A stretch of DNA of 53,727 nucleotides from a virus: positions 1-53,727 of the IMG/VR virus record IMGVR_UViG_3300046459_000313; one strand, written 5' to 3'. Numbering within the stretch: position 1 is the first letter of the stretch; each line of letters starts with the position of its first letter. Shown piece after piece: positions 40,555-48,110 of this stretch. The notes under the pieces were generated by a model, which saw only the letters and a list, made by a program, of their open reading frames with translations, searched no databases and was not told the origin of the DNA. Both the position numbers and the translations under genes were made by a program.

Positions 40555-40791
40555 TCAGGCGGCCTGGGCTGCTTCGGGCAGCGCCGGCGGCTCGCCAGGG
40601 GTGATGAGCTCGCGGGTCCATTCGTCGCGCTCGGCCTTGTTGAGCTCAAAGACGTTGTAGCGGACGTTGCCGCGGCCGGAGCCGTATCGCCGGATGCGGC
40701 CTTCGTGGGCCCATCGCCGGATCGTTACTCCGGGGCGGCCCGCGTAGTAGGCGGCGTCTTTCTCGCTGACGAGTCCGCGGGCGGCGGGCAT
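40555..40791 (-). CDS. excisionase/MerR-like HTH protein at head of late operon, 78 aa
   Basis: GGAGGTG precedes ATG 40791 (MPAARGLVSEKDAAYYAGRPGVTIRRWAHEGRIRRYGSGRGNVRYNVFELNKAERDEWTRE). This is the HTH_17-type winged helix: VSEKDAAYYAGRPGVTIRRWAHEGRI is the HTH, RYNVFEL the wing. It is the first gene after the TTGACG/TATCGT promoter and could be a late regulator rather than an excisionase. Confidence 0.72.
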   Translation of the reverse strand: MPAARGLVSEKDAAYYAGRPGVTIRRWAHEGRIRRYGSGRGNVRYNVFELNKAERDEWTRELITPGEPPALPEAAQAA

Positions 40792-40866
40792 GGTCACCTC
40801 CGCCGGGTACGACTGAGGGCCGCCGTGTCGGGCGGCCCTCAAAGTCACAAGTGTCCAGTGAGGCAG

Positions 40867-40896
40867 ACGATACGTTCGCCCACGTCATCGCGTCAA
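40867..40896 (-). promoter_or_regulatory. candidate late promoter
   Basis: On the leftward strand TTGACG (40896-40891) and TATCGT (40872-40867) are separated by 18 bp, a strong match to the Streptomyces sigma-HrdB consensus. Transcription would enter the HTH gene and then the fibre, packaging and morphogenesis genes. Confidence 0.6.
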
Positions 40897-40933
40897 GCTA
40901 TCGACGTTTCTCCGGCGATAGCGGGTCGCTATC
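40897..40933. promoter_or_regulatory. GCTATC operator cluster between divergent genes
   Basis: GCTATC lies at 40897-40902 abutting the -35 box, and an inverted pair GATAGC-N5-GCTATC occupies 40917-40933. The spacing and placement between the late promoter and the rightward gene suggest a regulator site affecting both directions. Confidence 0.5.
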
Positions 40934-40949
40934 CACCAGACTGGCACGC

Positions 40950-41132
40950 ATGCCGACGGTGTTCACGGTGCAGGCGGACTCCCTGGAGGAGTGCGCCGCC
41001 CAGCTGGCCCTGCTCTGTTCCGTGTTGGGGCTGTCTCCGCTGCTGAGGCCTACGCAGTCAGCGGGCACGAACCGGTGGCTCGCCCGCGCTGTACCTACGA
41101 CGAAAGCCCCGGCCGAGGAAGGCCGGGGCTGA
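40950..41132 (+). CDS. small hypothetical protein divergent from the late operon, 60 aa
   Basis: ATG 40950 (MPTVFTVQADSLEECAAQLALLCSVLGLSPLLRPTQSAG) lies 7 nt after CAGACT, with no Shine-Dalgarno site, so it may be leaderless. Its C-terminal codons run through the terminator hairpin at 41105-41130. Helical with two Cys. It may be a regulator of the adjacent promoter by position only. Confidence 0.5.
   Translation: MPTVFTVQADSLEECAAQLALLCSVLGLSPLLRPTQSAGTNRWLARAVPTTKAPAEEGRG
41105..41130. terminator. bidirectional hairpin, perfect 10-bp stem
   Basis: AGCCCCGGCC and GGCCGGGGCT flank GAGGAA. It ends both the rightward 60-aa gene and the leftward transfer operon, forming the left border of the transfer cassette. 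Confidence 0.75.
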
Positions 41133-41149
41133 TCGTCGCGCGGGTTCCG

Positions 41150-41635
41150 TCACTGCTGGTTGTTGGTCTTGGCCCATACGCCGCGGGTCTCGGTGTGGGT
41201 GCTGCGCTGGTCCTGGACGACGGTGCCGTTGAAGTGCTGGTGGATGGTGGGCGGCGCCGCTTCGACGGTGGCTTTGACCCGCCCGACGAGGCGGCCGATC
41301 GCGAGGGCGAGGGCCACGGGGGCGCCGAGCGCGATCGCCAGTGCGACGGGGTCGGCGTATCCGGACGCCATCATCACGAGGGAAGCGCTCCCGCCGAGAA
41401 GGAGGGACGCCACACCTCCGGACAGCATGAGCGCGCTGGCGTCGGTGGCCTTCTGGCTCATCGGGGGCCGGCCGGGCTGGGCGACGGGCGGGGTGGTGCC
41501 GACCAGCGGGAGCGGGGTGGTGTCGCGGTATCCGGCGATCAGCTCTTCGGTGATGGCCTGGTTGACGGCCTGCTGGAGGGCGTTGGGGGTGGGCTGCCCG
41601 GTCTGGGCCTGCTGCTGAGACTCGGGCAGCTGCAT
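41150..41635 (-). CDS. two-helix membrane protein of the transfer operon, 161 aa
   Basis: AAGGAG precedes the ATG by 10 nt. Two membrane helices lie at about 66-90 (DASALMLSGGVASLLLGGSASLVMM) and 96-115 (VALAIALGAPVALALAIGRL), with a C-terminal IHQHFNGTVVQDQRSTHTETRG tail. This layout resembles DUF6251-type proteins of Streptomyces plasmid and AICE spread loci (from memory). It is the last gene of the leftward transfer operon. Confidence 0.62.
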   Translation of the reverse strand: MQLPESQQQAQTGQPTPNALQQAVNQAITEELIAGYRDTTPLPLVGTTPPVAQPGRPPMSQKATDASALMLSGGVASLLLGGSASLVMMASGYADPVALAIALGAPVALALAIGRLVGRVKATVEAAPPTIHQHFNGTVVQDQRSTHTETRGVWAKTNNQQ

Positions 41636-41683
41636 GACGGTTGATCTCCTTCGGGTTGATGGCTGGTTGATTCGGAGTCGGCA

Positions 41684-42592
41684 CTAGGCGGGCACTTTTC
41701 CTGCGACACATTCGGTGCAGCGCAGCATGATCTGCCGGTCGTAATCGGTGGTGGCGTTGGAGTTGAGGGCGGGCACGAAGGTGGTGCCACGGCACCGCAT
41801 GCACTCGTTGGGGGTCGCGGGGCGGTCGTGGCCTTGGGCGACCCACTCCGAGTCGGTCATGCCGGAGTGCGGGTTGCGGGCGTTGGGGTCTGTGCTTACG
41901 GGCTGGCGCCTGTGTTCCTGCGCCGGATCGTTGGGGTCGTATGGCGCGGTAGGCACGGACACCGTCCGATCTGCCGGTGACGGGCTGCCGTTCTGGTTGG
42001 GCATGCGGGGTGTCTTCTTCCTGGCGGCTGGCTTCTTGGGCTCGGTCACTTCGATTGCTCCTTCGGCGGCTTGGCCGTACCAGGCGCCGCCGACGGTCTT
42101 GCCGCCGTGCTTCTGCCGCTCGTGCGTGCGGAGCGCCTTCGTGGCTTCCTTCGCATCCCGGAAGCGGGGCTTCTCCTTCTTGCCGCAGGGGCACGTCCAG
42201 CCGATGAGCCCGGTGTTCCGGTCGGCGCCGAACCGGGCGATCATCGCGACCTTGAGGCGGCCGGCCTTGCCCTTGGTCGGCTTGGCGGGGCAGGCGTTCG
42301 AACCAGTGAAGGCGCCGGTCTTCTTGTCCTTCTTGTAGATCACGCCGTTGCCCTTGCAGGTGGGGCAACCTTCGTGGGTCATGCGGAGGATCGCGGCGTC
42401 CTTGCGGGACATGACGGTCTCCTTCCGCGCGTCGAGCTCCTGGGCGGCTTTGAGGGCCATCCACATCCCGATCCGGGCGTGGATCGGGACCGAGCGCGGG
42501 ACCTTGAGGCCGCCGCCGACTCGGGCGCGGGAGACGGGCTTCCGGCGGCGGGCGGTGGTGCGCTTGCGGGCAGTCGACGTCCTGGCGGCCAT
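41684..42592 (-). CDS. zinc-cluster protein of the transfer operon, 302 aa
   Basis: The start at 42592 (MAARTSTARKRTTARRRKP) follows GAGAGGAA. A strongly basic N-terminus is followed by CPTCKGNGVIYKKDKKTGAFTGSNAC (DnaJ-like CxxCxGxG), CPCGKKEKPRF, a basic helix, and C-terminal CMRCRGTTF...LRCTEC, enough for several zinc sites. It begins about 45 bp from the iteron array and lies next to the traB-like gene. It may bind the array or relaxed DNA; no relaxase or Rep motif is visible. Confidence 0.6.
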   Translation of the reverse strand: MAARTSTARKRTTARRRKPVSRARVGGGLKVPRSVPIHARIGMWMALKAAQELDARKETVMSRKDAAILRMTHEGCPTCKGNGVIYKKDKKTGAFTGSNACPAKPTKGKAGRLKVAMIARFGADRNTGLIGWTCPCGKKEKPRFRDAKEATKALRTHERQKHGGKTVGGAWYGQAAEGAIEVTEPKKPAARKKTPRMPNQNGSPSPADRTVSVPTAPYDPNDPAQEHRRQPVSTDPNARNPHSGMTDSEWVAQGHDRPATPNECMRCRGTTFVPALNSNATTDYDRQIMLRCTECVAGKVPA

Positions 42593-42635
42593 GATCGACG
42601 GTTCCTCTCTTCGAATGTCACATATATGGATCAAT

Positions 42636-42776
42636 GGGGTGTCTATGGGCCGTCTTTGGCCCGACTAAGGCCCGTCTATGGCCCGGCTACCTGCAACGAT
42701 GCGTTGGCGGGTAGCCGGGGCCCAGACGGGGTCAAGACGGGGGTTAGGCGGCCTGAAGACGGGTCTTAGACGGGTC
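42636..42776. repeat. eleven 11-bp iterons in two inverted arrays (clt/origin-like)
   Basis: Five head-to-tail units run 42636-42690 (GGGGTGTCTAT, GGGCCGTCTTT, GGCCCGACTAA, GGCCCGTCTAT, GGCCCGGCTAC). A 20-bp centre follows (42691-42710; contains CAACG-N3-CGTTG). Six units in opposite orientation run 42711-42776 (on the minus strand GCCCCGGCTAC, ACCCCGTCTGG, CCCCCGTCTTG, AGGCCGCCTAA, GACCCGTCTTC, GACCCGTCTAA). Consensus GRCCCGTCTNN. The exact 11-bp period puts every copy on one face of the helix. The array lies at the 3' end of the traB-like gene, overlapping its last 11 codons, the place where Streptomyces clt/TRS repeats (such as GACCCGGA) are found. Confidence 0.75.
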
Positions 42777-44855
42777 GATCAGGCCTCCTGCGGCCCGCTC
42801 GACGGTGGATCGGTGCCAGCCTCGAACCTGGGGGCGGCCCTCCCATTCCTCCCGGCCGGCGGTGGCGTTGGGGGCGTGGGAGCGGAGGAGCTGCGACAGC
42901 TTGTTCGCGTCTATGGTCTCTGCTCCTGCGCCGTGCAGGGCGGGGAGCAGCACCTCGGAGGTGGGCAGGAAGCTGCGCCCGCTGGCCTCGAACTCGCGGA
43001 GCAGGACGGCCACCAGGCGGGCGTCGTCGATACCGCCCTGCGAGGCGAGCGCGTCGAGCCGGTCCGCGAGACTGACCTTCCCTGTGACGCCGTTGCGCGT
43101 GATGACGTGGAGCAGGTCGGCGGCGGCGAGGCTGTCCTGGTCGAACCAGGGTCGGCCTGCTTCCTTCCGGTCGGCGACGGCCTGCATGATCTGGTCGCGG
43201 GACAGGCGGTCCCACTTCCACAGGATCGGCCGGTCGTAGCCGGGGCCGCGGATGAATGCCTTCCCTGCGTCGAACACCCGGTCGTCGTCGACGGCGGGCT
43301 GCAGCCGGTCGGGCCGGTAGCCGGCCGCGGCGGCACCGGTGCCGAGAACGAGACGGATGTCTTCGGCGCGGGAGGCGAGCATCACCCGGTAGGTGACGGA
43401 GTCGGCGATGGCGTCGCCGAGGGAGTCCTCGGTGCCCTCCTGCGCGGCGAAGATCAGGAACACGCCGGTTTCACGGCCGATGCGCAGCAGCTCGATCGCG
43501 AGGGATTTGGCCTCCTTCGGCAGGTAGATGAACTCGTCGACGATGGCGTAGATGGCGGGGTACTCGGGGGACGGCTCCCACAGGTCACCCATGCCGCGCT
43601 GGTGCTTGACCTCGTTGCGGGCGGAGGCGATACGCACCAGGCGGGACAGCCACTCGGTGCAGTCCTTCGCGCCACGGATCGGCGAGGCGGCCATGACGCC
43701 CTCGAACTCGCGCAACCCGCCCTTGACGGGGTCCATCTCGATGGCGATGGCGTCCCGGCAGGCGGTGATGACCTCGGCGATGCACCGGAGCGCACCCTTG
43801 GTCTTCGCGGACCCGGACTTGCCGATGATGAGCATCGACATGCCGCGGAGCCGGAGTTCAAGCGGGGCCCCGTCCATGCTCCGCCCGCGGACGGCGACGT
43901 CGCGAACGGACAGGGAGTTCGGGCCGTGCACGGCCGGGCGGGGCAGGTTGGCGAACGGGTCGGCGGTGACGAGGCGCAGAACGAGGTGCGACGACGCTTC
44001 CAGGTCGGGCTCGATCAGGGTGCCGCCGCGCTTGATGTCGAAGTGGGCGTCGAGGGCGTCGGCTGCGGCGTTGACCTTGCCGGGGGTGGCCCCCTTGAGG
44101 ACGACGTCGATCTCCCATCCCCACTCGCGGTGGCCGAGGACGTTGATGCTGCGGGTGCCGATGCCCTCGTGCGCCAGGGCTCGGGACACGCACTCGATGA
44201 CCTGCTCGCCGCCGACGCAGTACGACAGCGGGAACGGCTCGTCGCTGTTGGGGTCTTCGTGATCGGCGATGACCTGGCCCGGCGCCAGCTGCGGGGCGTT
44301 GAGCCGGTACCGCCCGTACAGGGCTGTCACGGTCGCGGCGATGATCCCGGTAACGGTCGGGGGGATCGCCCACGAGTAGTCCAGGGCGGTCATTCCGGCG
44401 CCGGCGACGAGGGCGATCCAGCCGGCCAGGTTCAGGGCCGCAGTGGTCGCGGCGGCGTAGCCGAGGAACCTCCAGCGGGAGTGGCGCGTCATCTGGACCT
44501 TGTTCCAGTCGGTGCCCTTCTGCATTCCGCCAAGGGTTTCCTGGAGGTCGTGGGCGCGAACGTACCGGTATCCGAGGTAGGCGCCGGCCTTGAGTCCGGC
44601 CCAGAACCATCCGCCGAACGTCCAGCCTCCGCGGGCGGTCAGGCCGACAGCCCGCCCGGTGACAGAGGCGACAACCATGGCCGCGGAGCCAGCCCGGTAC
44701 AGGGCCGGGGTGGTCGGCTCGTAGATCTCCACGATCCCGGGAGCGATGTCGTCGTCGTCCACCGCGGGGGCGGCCGGCTCGGTGACGAGCTCGCCCTTGA
44801 TGACCCTGGGGAAGTCCCAGGCGATGGCGGACTCGTGTGCGAATTCGGTGGTCAC
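42744..44855 (-). CDS. FtsK/SpoIIIE-like DNA translocase, TraB-type conjugation ATPase, 703 aa
   Basis: An N-terminal region with membrane helices (about 55-75 and 130-185) precedes the RecA-like motor: Walker A IIGKSGSAKT (about 342-351), EMDPVKGG, Walker B YAIVDEF (about 434-440), and FAAQEGTEDSLGDAI. The C-terminal winged helix (about 620-700: GWHRSTVERAAGGLID) corresponds to the gamma/TRS-binding domain of Streptomyces TraB proteins. Those hexamers move double-stranded DNA between mycelial cells. ATGA-coupled behind the DUF2637 gene. A packaging or chromosome-segregation role is a less likely alternative. Confidence 0.82.
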   Translation of the reverse strand: MTTEFAHESAIAWDFPRVIKGELVTEPAAPAVDDDDIAPGIVEIYEPTTPALYRAGSAAMVVASVTGRAVGLTARGGWTFGGWFWAGLKAGAYLGYRYVRAHDLQETLGGMQKGTDWNKVQMTRHSRWRFLGYAAATTAALNLAGWIALVAGAGMTALDYSWAIPPTVTGIIAATVTALYGRYRLNAPQLAPGQVIADHEDPNSDEPFPLSYCVGGEQVIECVSRALAHEGIGTRSINVLGHREWGWEIDVVLKGATPGKVNAAADALDAHFDIKRGGTLIEPDLEASSHLVLRLVTADPFANLPRPAVHGPNSLSVRDVAVRGRSMDGAPLELRLRGMSMLIIGKSGSAKTKGALRCIAEVITACRDAIAIEMDPVKGGLREFEGVMAASPIRGAKDCTEWLSRLVRIASARNEVKHQRGMGDLWEPSPEYPAIYAIVDEFIYLPKEAKSLAIELLRIGRETGVFLIFAAQEGTEDSLGDAIADSVTYRVMLASRAEDIRLVLGTGAAAAGYRPDRLQPAVDDDRVFDAGKAFIRGPGYDRPILWKWDRLSRDQIMQAVADRKEAGRPWFDQDSLAAADLLHVITRNGVTGKVSLADRLDALASQGGIDDARLVAVLLREFEASGRSFLPTSEVLLPALHGAGAETIDANKLSQLLRSHAPNATAGREEWEGRPQVRGWHRSTVERAAGGLIDPSKTRLQAA

Positions 44856-46177
44856 TTCTGCTCCTCGGCGGCGGTGATGCGGGCGGTGATTGCGGCCTGC
44901 TTACGGGCGGCCGCGGAGTACTTCGGGGTGTCGCCCCGACGACGTACCGGGGGCTTCCTCGCGGGACCCCGCTGAGTACGGGGCATTTGGTTTGCACGCT
45001 GCGCGTTCGTGGTTTTGCTGAGGGTGTTGACGGAGGTGTTTTCGCGGGCCGCGGCGACACGTCGCTCGGCCGCGTTTCGCATGCGCAGGATCTCCGCGGA
45101 CTCACCAGGCAGGGCCCCGTCGACGTCGAGCTTGGCCCGCTTCCAGATGGCTTCCGTGATGGTCGTCTCACCCAGGTCTGCGGCGAGCTTCAGCGCGTGC
45201 TGGTGGACCGCCGAGAACTCCTTCGCTCGCGCGTCGTCGAGAGCCTTCGCAGACTGGCGAACAGCGTTCTCCCTGTAAGCCTGACGCTCGACTTCAAACA
45301 GCTTCGCCGCAGCCTCCTCGGCGGCCCTCTTCTTCTCCGCCTTCTTCAGCGCCTTCCGCTCCCGGCGGGTCAGTGCTCCGTCGCGCCTGCGGATCCGGCC
45401 GTGCTCGTGGAGGTCCCAGACGCCGGGACCGGCGAGTGACGCGAACGCGGTACCGATCGCGGTGGCCGGGTCGAACGCGGCCATCCCGTGCCACAGGTTG
45501 ATCCCCGCGGCGATGAACGCGAACATCCAGGTGACGGTGCGGTAGTGCCAGTGCGGGCGGTGGGCAGCGACGGCTGCCGCGGCGCCCTTGGTGACGACGA
45601 GGGCGGCACCTTCGAGCATCAGCGGCGCGATCACCAGCCACCATGCCTGCGGGTCCCAGAACGCGGCGACCTGGACGGGCAGGGCGACGACCGCGCACAC
45701 GGCGTAGAACGCGATGGCGTATCGCTTCCACGTGTCGTCGGCGGCCGCGATCTTCTCGGCGGCCGCCGCTTCGGCCTGCTGCTCGGCGTCGGCCTGCTCG
45801 CGGGCGGCGGTGTTCTGGCGCGCAACCTCGGCCCGCGCTGCTTCGATCTCCTCCATGCGGAGGTTGTGGGTGGCGCGCTTCTCCTCGGTGGCCATTGCGG
45901 TGCGCTCGTTCGCGAGGCGCTGCTTCTCCGCGTCGGCCTTGGCCTTGGTGCGTGTCGCTTCGGCTGCAGCTTCGGCGGCGATGCGCTGCGCTTCGGCCTC
46001 GGCGTAGGCGCGGGTCCGGATTGCGTCGGCCTCAGCCTCGGCAACCGGGTCGGGCTTCGGCTCGGTGGGCGCGGGCTCGACGGCGGTCGGCTTCTCCTCG
46101 GCGACGGCCTGCCAGTCCCCGAGTACGGGCATGGCGGGCCGCTTGTGGCCATTCACCTGGGGCGGGCTGGTCGTCAT
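44852..46177 (-). CDS. DUF2637/SpdB2-like membrane protein, 441 aa
   Basis: A Pro/Glu-rich N-terminus and long Ala/Glu coiled coil (about 45-148) lead to three or four membrane helices (about 153-173, 178-198, 214-233, 236-252) with AFWDPQAWWLVIAPLMLEGAALV and TWMFAFIAAGINLWHG, the DUF2637 signature. A basic, charged C-terminal region follows. SpdB2-type proteins are spread proteins acting with TraB in Streptomyces plasmids and AICEs. ATGA-coupled to the translocase, which supports that role. Confidence 0.82.
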   Translation of the reverse strand: MTTSPPQVNGHKRPAMPVLGDWQAVAEEKPTAVEPAPTEPKPDPVAEAEADAIRTRAYAEAEAQRIAAEAAAEATRTKAKADAEKQRLANERTAMATEEKRATHNLRMEEIEAARAEVARQNTAAREQADAEQQAEAAAAEKIAAADDTWKRYAIAFYAVCAVVALPVQVAAFWDPQAWWLVIAPLMLEGAALVVTKGAAAAVAAHRPHWHYRTVTWMFAFIAAGINLWHGMAAFDPATAIGTAFASLAGPGVWDLHEHGRIRRRDGALTRRERKALKKAEKKRAAEEAAAKLFEVERQAYRENAVRQSAKALDDARAKEFSAVHQHALKLAADLGETTITEAIWKRAKLDVDGALPGESAEILRMRNAAERRVAAARENTSVNTLSKTTNAQRANQMPRTQRGPARKPPVRRRGDTPKYSAAARKQAAITARITAAEEQK

Positions 46178-46199
46178 GGCGGTCGGTTTCCCTTCGGGA

Positions 46200-46502
46200 T
46201 CAGTGGTTGGCGGTTGCTGCGCGGCGGGCGCGGTGGAATTCGCGGATGAACTCGTCGGTGATGCCAGCCCCGACGAGCCCGCTGACGGGCGGGCGTCCGA
46301 TGCGTTGGGCGGCCCAGAGTTCGATGTAGATCGCCCGGGTGGCCACGTAGTTGATGACGGGCCGTATGCAGCGGACGGTGAGGACCAGGACGCCGAGGGC
46401 GCTCATGACGGTCAGGGCGAGGAGCCGCACCGACCAGACCCGCGTCCACGTCAGCGCCCGCCGGAACGGGCCGGGCTTCGCGGTGATCAGGTAGGGGTGC
46501 AT
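46200..46502 (-). CDS. small membrane protein of the transfer operon, 100 aa
   Basis: A basic N-terminus (MHPYLITAKPGPFRRALTWTRVW) leads to one clear membrane helix (VRLLALTVMSALGVLVLTV) and a second weaker one, then a basic helical tail (FIREFHRARRAATANH). Similar small one- or two-helix proteins occur upstream of SpdB2 in Streptomyces spread operons. Role unknown. Confidence 0.6.
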   Translation of the reverse strand: MHPYLITAKPGPFRRALTWTRVWSVRLLALTVMSALGVLVLTVRCIRPVINYVATRAIYIELWAAQRIGRPPVSGLVGAGITDEFIREFHRARRAATANH

Positions 46503-46531
46503 GGTGCGGACTCCTTTCGGGTCGAGGTTGA

Positions 46532-46705
46532 TCAGGCGTCGACGGGGGCGAACAGTGCGGCTATCCGCATGAGCAGCGTCTCGGCGGCCATGAGGTGCCC
46601 GGCCAACTGGCCGGCGTTGGTCATGTCGATCGGGCCGATGCCCTCGACGTAGGCGCGGACGTCCTCAATCACGACGACCTGCTCGGCTTCACGGATGGCG
46701 TCCAT
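46532..46705 (-). CDS. small helical protein, 57 aa
   Basis: GAGAGGAG precedes ATG 46705. The product (MDAIREAEQVVVIEDVRAYVEGIGPIDMTNAGQLAGHLMAAETLLMRIAALF) is all-helical and acidic. No motif recognised; transfer operon. Confidence 0.55.
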   Translation of the reverse strand: MDAIREAEQVVVIEDVRAYVEGIGPIDMTNAGQLAGHLMAAETLLMRIAALFAPVDA

Positions 46706-46790
46706 GCGGGGCTCCTCTCTCGGGTCCGGGTGGTCCGGGCCTCTCTGCCGCCACCAGCTGTGGGGGCTGGGGACGACAGGGCGGGCCGGG

Positions 46791-47069
46791 TCAGGCGGCG
46801 CGGGCGAAGCGGGTGGACAGGGCGTCGAGCTCGTCAACGAGGCGCGGGCCGAACGGCTGGGCGGCGTCGATGTCGTGCGCCCGCTGCCACAGCAGGAACT
46901 CGGTCTCGGTGTCGTGGCTCTGCAGCGCGGCAATGAACCGGACACTGATCTCGCTGGCCTCGGCCCCGTCGATCTCCTCCTGGGAGGCGGAGATGTCGGC
47001 GACGATGACGTCCTGGCGGAGCTGCCGGATGTCGGCGGAGAACGTGGCGAAGTCTGCGTTGAACAGCAT
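46791..47069 (-). CDS. hypothetical helical protein, 92 aa
   Basis: The ATG follows a GAAAGGGCACCCCC leader. The product (MLFNADFATFSADIRQLRQDVIVADISASQEEIDGAEASEISVRFIAAL) resembles a small helical bundle with a conserved-looking LLWQRAHDID segment. Part of the leftward transfer operon. Function unknown. Confidence 0.55.
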   Translation of the reverse strand: MLFNADFATFSADIRQLRQDVIVADISASQEEIDGAEASEISVRFIAALQSHDTETEFLLWQRAHDIDAAQPFGPRLVDELDALSTRFARAA

Positions 47070-47109
47070 GGGGGTGCCCTTTCAGAGGGTGGTGCGGGAT
47101 GGATGGGGG

Positions 47110-47466
47110 TTATCGCTTGGTGCACTCGTCGGCGACGAGTTCGGCTGCGTAGTCCCAGTCGAGAGTTGCGTCGCTGCCGCCACCGGTACGGAGCTGCTCT
47201 GCGGCCCAGTCGGTGCCGAAGATTGCGATGCCGCCGCACATGGCGTCGCGGTCGGCTTCGCTGGTGCCGTCCCACGTCATGCGGATCGCGAGCTTGGTGA
47301 TCTCTCGCTTGTTGATGGCGGGCGGTGTCGGGTCCGCGGCCGGCTTGGCTGCCGGGGTCGGGGTTTCGGTGACGGTGGCGGTCACGGTCGGCCGGGTGCT
47401 GGTCCCGCAGGCGGTGAGGCTGAGGACCGTGGCGGTGAATATGGATGCGAGCAGCGTTTTACGCAT
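47110..47466 (-). CDS. predicted lipoprotein, 118 aa
   Basis: Signal peptide MRKTLLASIFTATVLSLTAC with a classical lipobox (LTAC), then a Thr/Pro-rich spacer (about 22-48) and a small exported domain containing two Cys (AMCGGIAIFGTDW and VADECTKR) that may form a disulphide. Surface lipoproteins in prophages and conjugative elements often act in entry exclusion; that is inference. It follows a strong hairpin. Confidence 0.72.
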   Translation of the reverse strand: MRKTLLASIFTATVLSLTACGTSTRPTVTATVTETPTPAAKPAADPTPPAINKREITKLAIRMTWDGTSEADRDAMCGGIAIFGTDWAAEQLRTGGGSDATLDWDYAAELVADECTKR

Positions 47467-47496
47467 GGGTGTCCGATCACGGTGGAGAGGTGGAAA

Positions 47497-47546
47497 GCCG
47501 CGGTCGCGGGTGGCCTCGGGGGATTTGGGCTCCCCGCGACCGCGGC
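47497..47546 (-). terminator. hairpin with 14-bp perfect stem
   Basis: GCCGCGGTCGCGGG pairs with CCCGCGACCGCGGC over 22 nt, between the 55-aa gene and the lipoprotein gene. It would terminate or attenuate transcription arriving from the HNH/HTH part of the operon, so the lipoprotein and traB section may also have its own promoter. Confidence 0.65.
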
Positions 47547-47556
47547 GGTATGTGGG

Positions 47557-47724
47557 TTAGCGGCGGGTGCGCTGCTGGCGGGCGAACGTGGCTCGGGTGT
47601 CCGCTGCGGACTCGTAGTCGCGGCGGCAAGCGGCGATCGTGGCCGGCTCTTCGACGATGCTGCTCGGCTTGGGGGCCTTGGCTGCTTGGTCGGCGCTCAG
47701 GGCGCTGGAGCGGAGCACGGTCAC
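47557..47724 (-). CDS. 55-residue basic protein
   Basis: The GTG overlaps the upstream stop (GTGA). The product begins MTVLRSSALSADQAAKAPKP and ends in RATFARQQRTRR, basic and helical. Too short for usual cut-offs; coupling supports it. Function unknown. Confidence 0.5.
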   Translation of the reverse strand: MTVLRSSALSADQAAKAPKPSSIVEEPATIAACRRDYESAADTRATFARQQRTRR

Positions 47725-48110
47725 CGCTCCGAGAGCTGAGCGAGCTCAGCCTGCGCCTGTGCCAGATGGTCGAAGTCGGCCGGCGCCATGGTGCGGGCGT
47801 CCATCGCGGACAGACGGGCGATCGTGTCCCGGCAGATCCGGGTGCGGATCGAAGTCCGATCGGCGGTGCGGACGTAGGACGCGGCCTCGTGGGCGAGACG
47901 GTCGGCCGGGCTCATGGCCCGATCGTCGGTCCACGAGAACCAGCCGGATGCACCGAACGCGGCCCCGTGCAGGTCGCCCACAGCGTGGCCGCCGGAACAG
48001 GCCATGTAGTCGCCAGTCGGGGTGCGCATGCCTTGAGCGGTACGTGCAGGGCACTGGCCCTGGCGAGCCGCCACGTCGGCCAGCGACATCGCGCAAGTGA
48101 GGTTGATCAT
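47721..48110 (-). CDS. hypothetical protein, 129 aa
   Basis: Start at 48110, overlapping the HNH stop (ATGA). The N-terminal MINLTCAMSLADVAARQGQCPARTAQGMRTPTGDYMACSGGHAVGDLHG contains three Cys and a His, possibly metal binding; the rest is helical (RLAHEAASYVRTADRTSIRTRICRDTIARL). Not recognised. Confidence 0.6.
   Translation of the reverse strand: MINLTCAMSLADVAARQGQCPARTAQGMRTPTGDYMACSGGHAVGDLHGAAFGASGWFSWTDDRAMSPADRLAHEAASYVRTADRTSIRTRICRDTIARLSAMDARTMAPADFDHLAQAQAELAQLSER

Noticed and set aside
41684-42592. Replication initiator or relaxase
   Set aside because: It is next to the iteron array and basic, but no primase, helicase, HUH or Rep motif is visible, only zinc clusters.
42636-42776. 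CRISPR array
   Set aside because: Units are 11 bp and contiguous with no spacers, and there are no cas genes; this is an iteron array.
42678-44975. 765-codon open frame on the plus strand opposite the TraB-like gene
   Set aside because: It is antisense to a gene with clear Walker motifs; its Gly/Asp/Val-rich composition reflects high-GC third positions, and it has no ribosome-binding site or domain.
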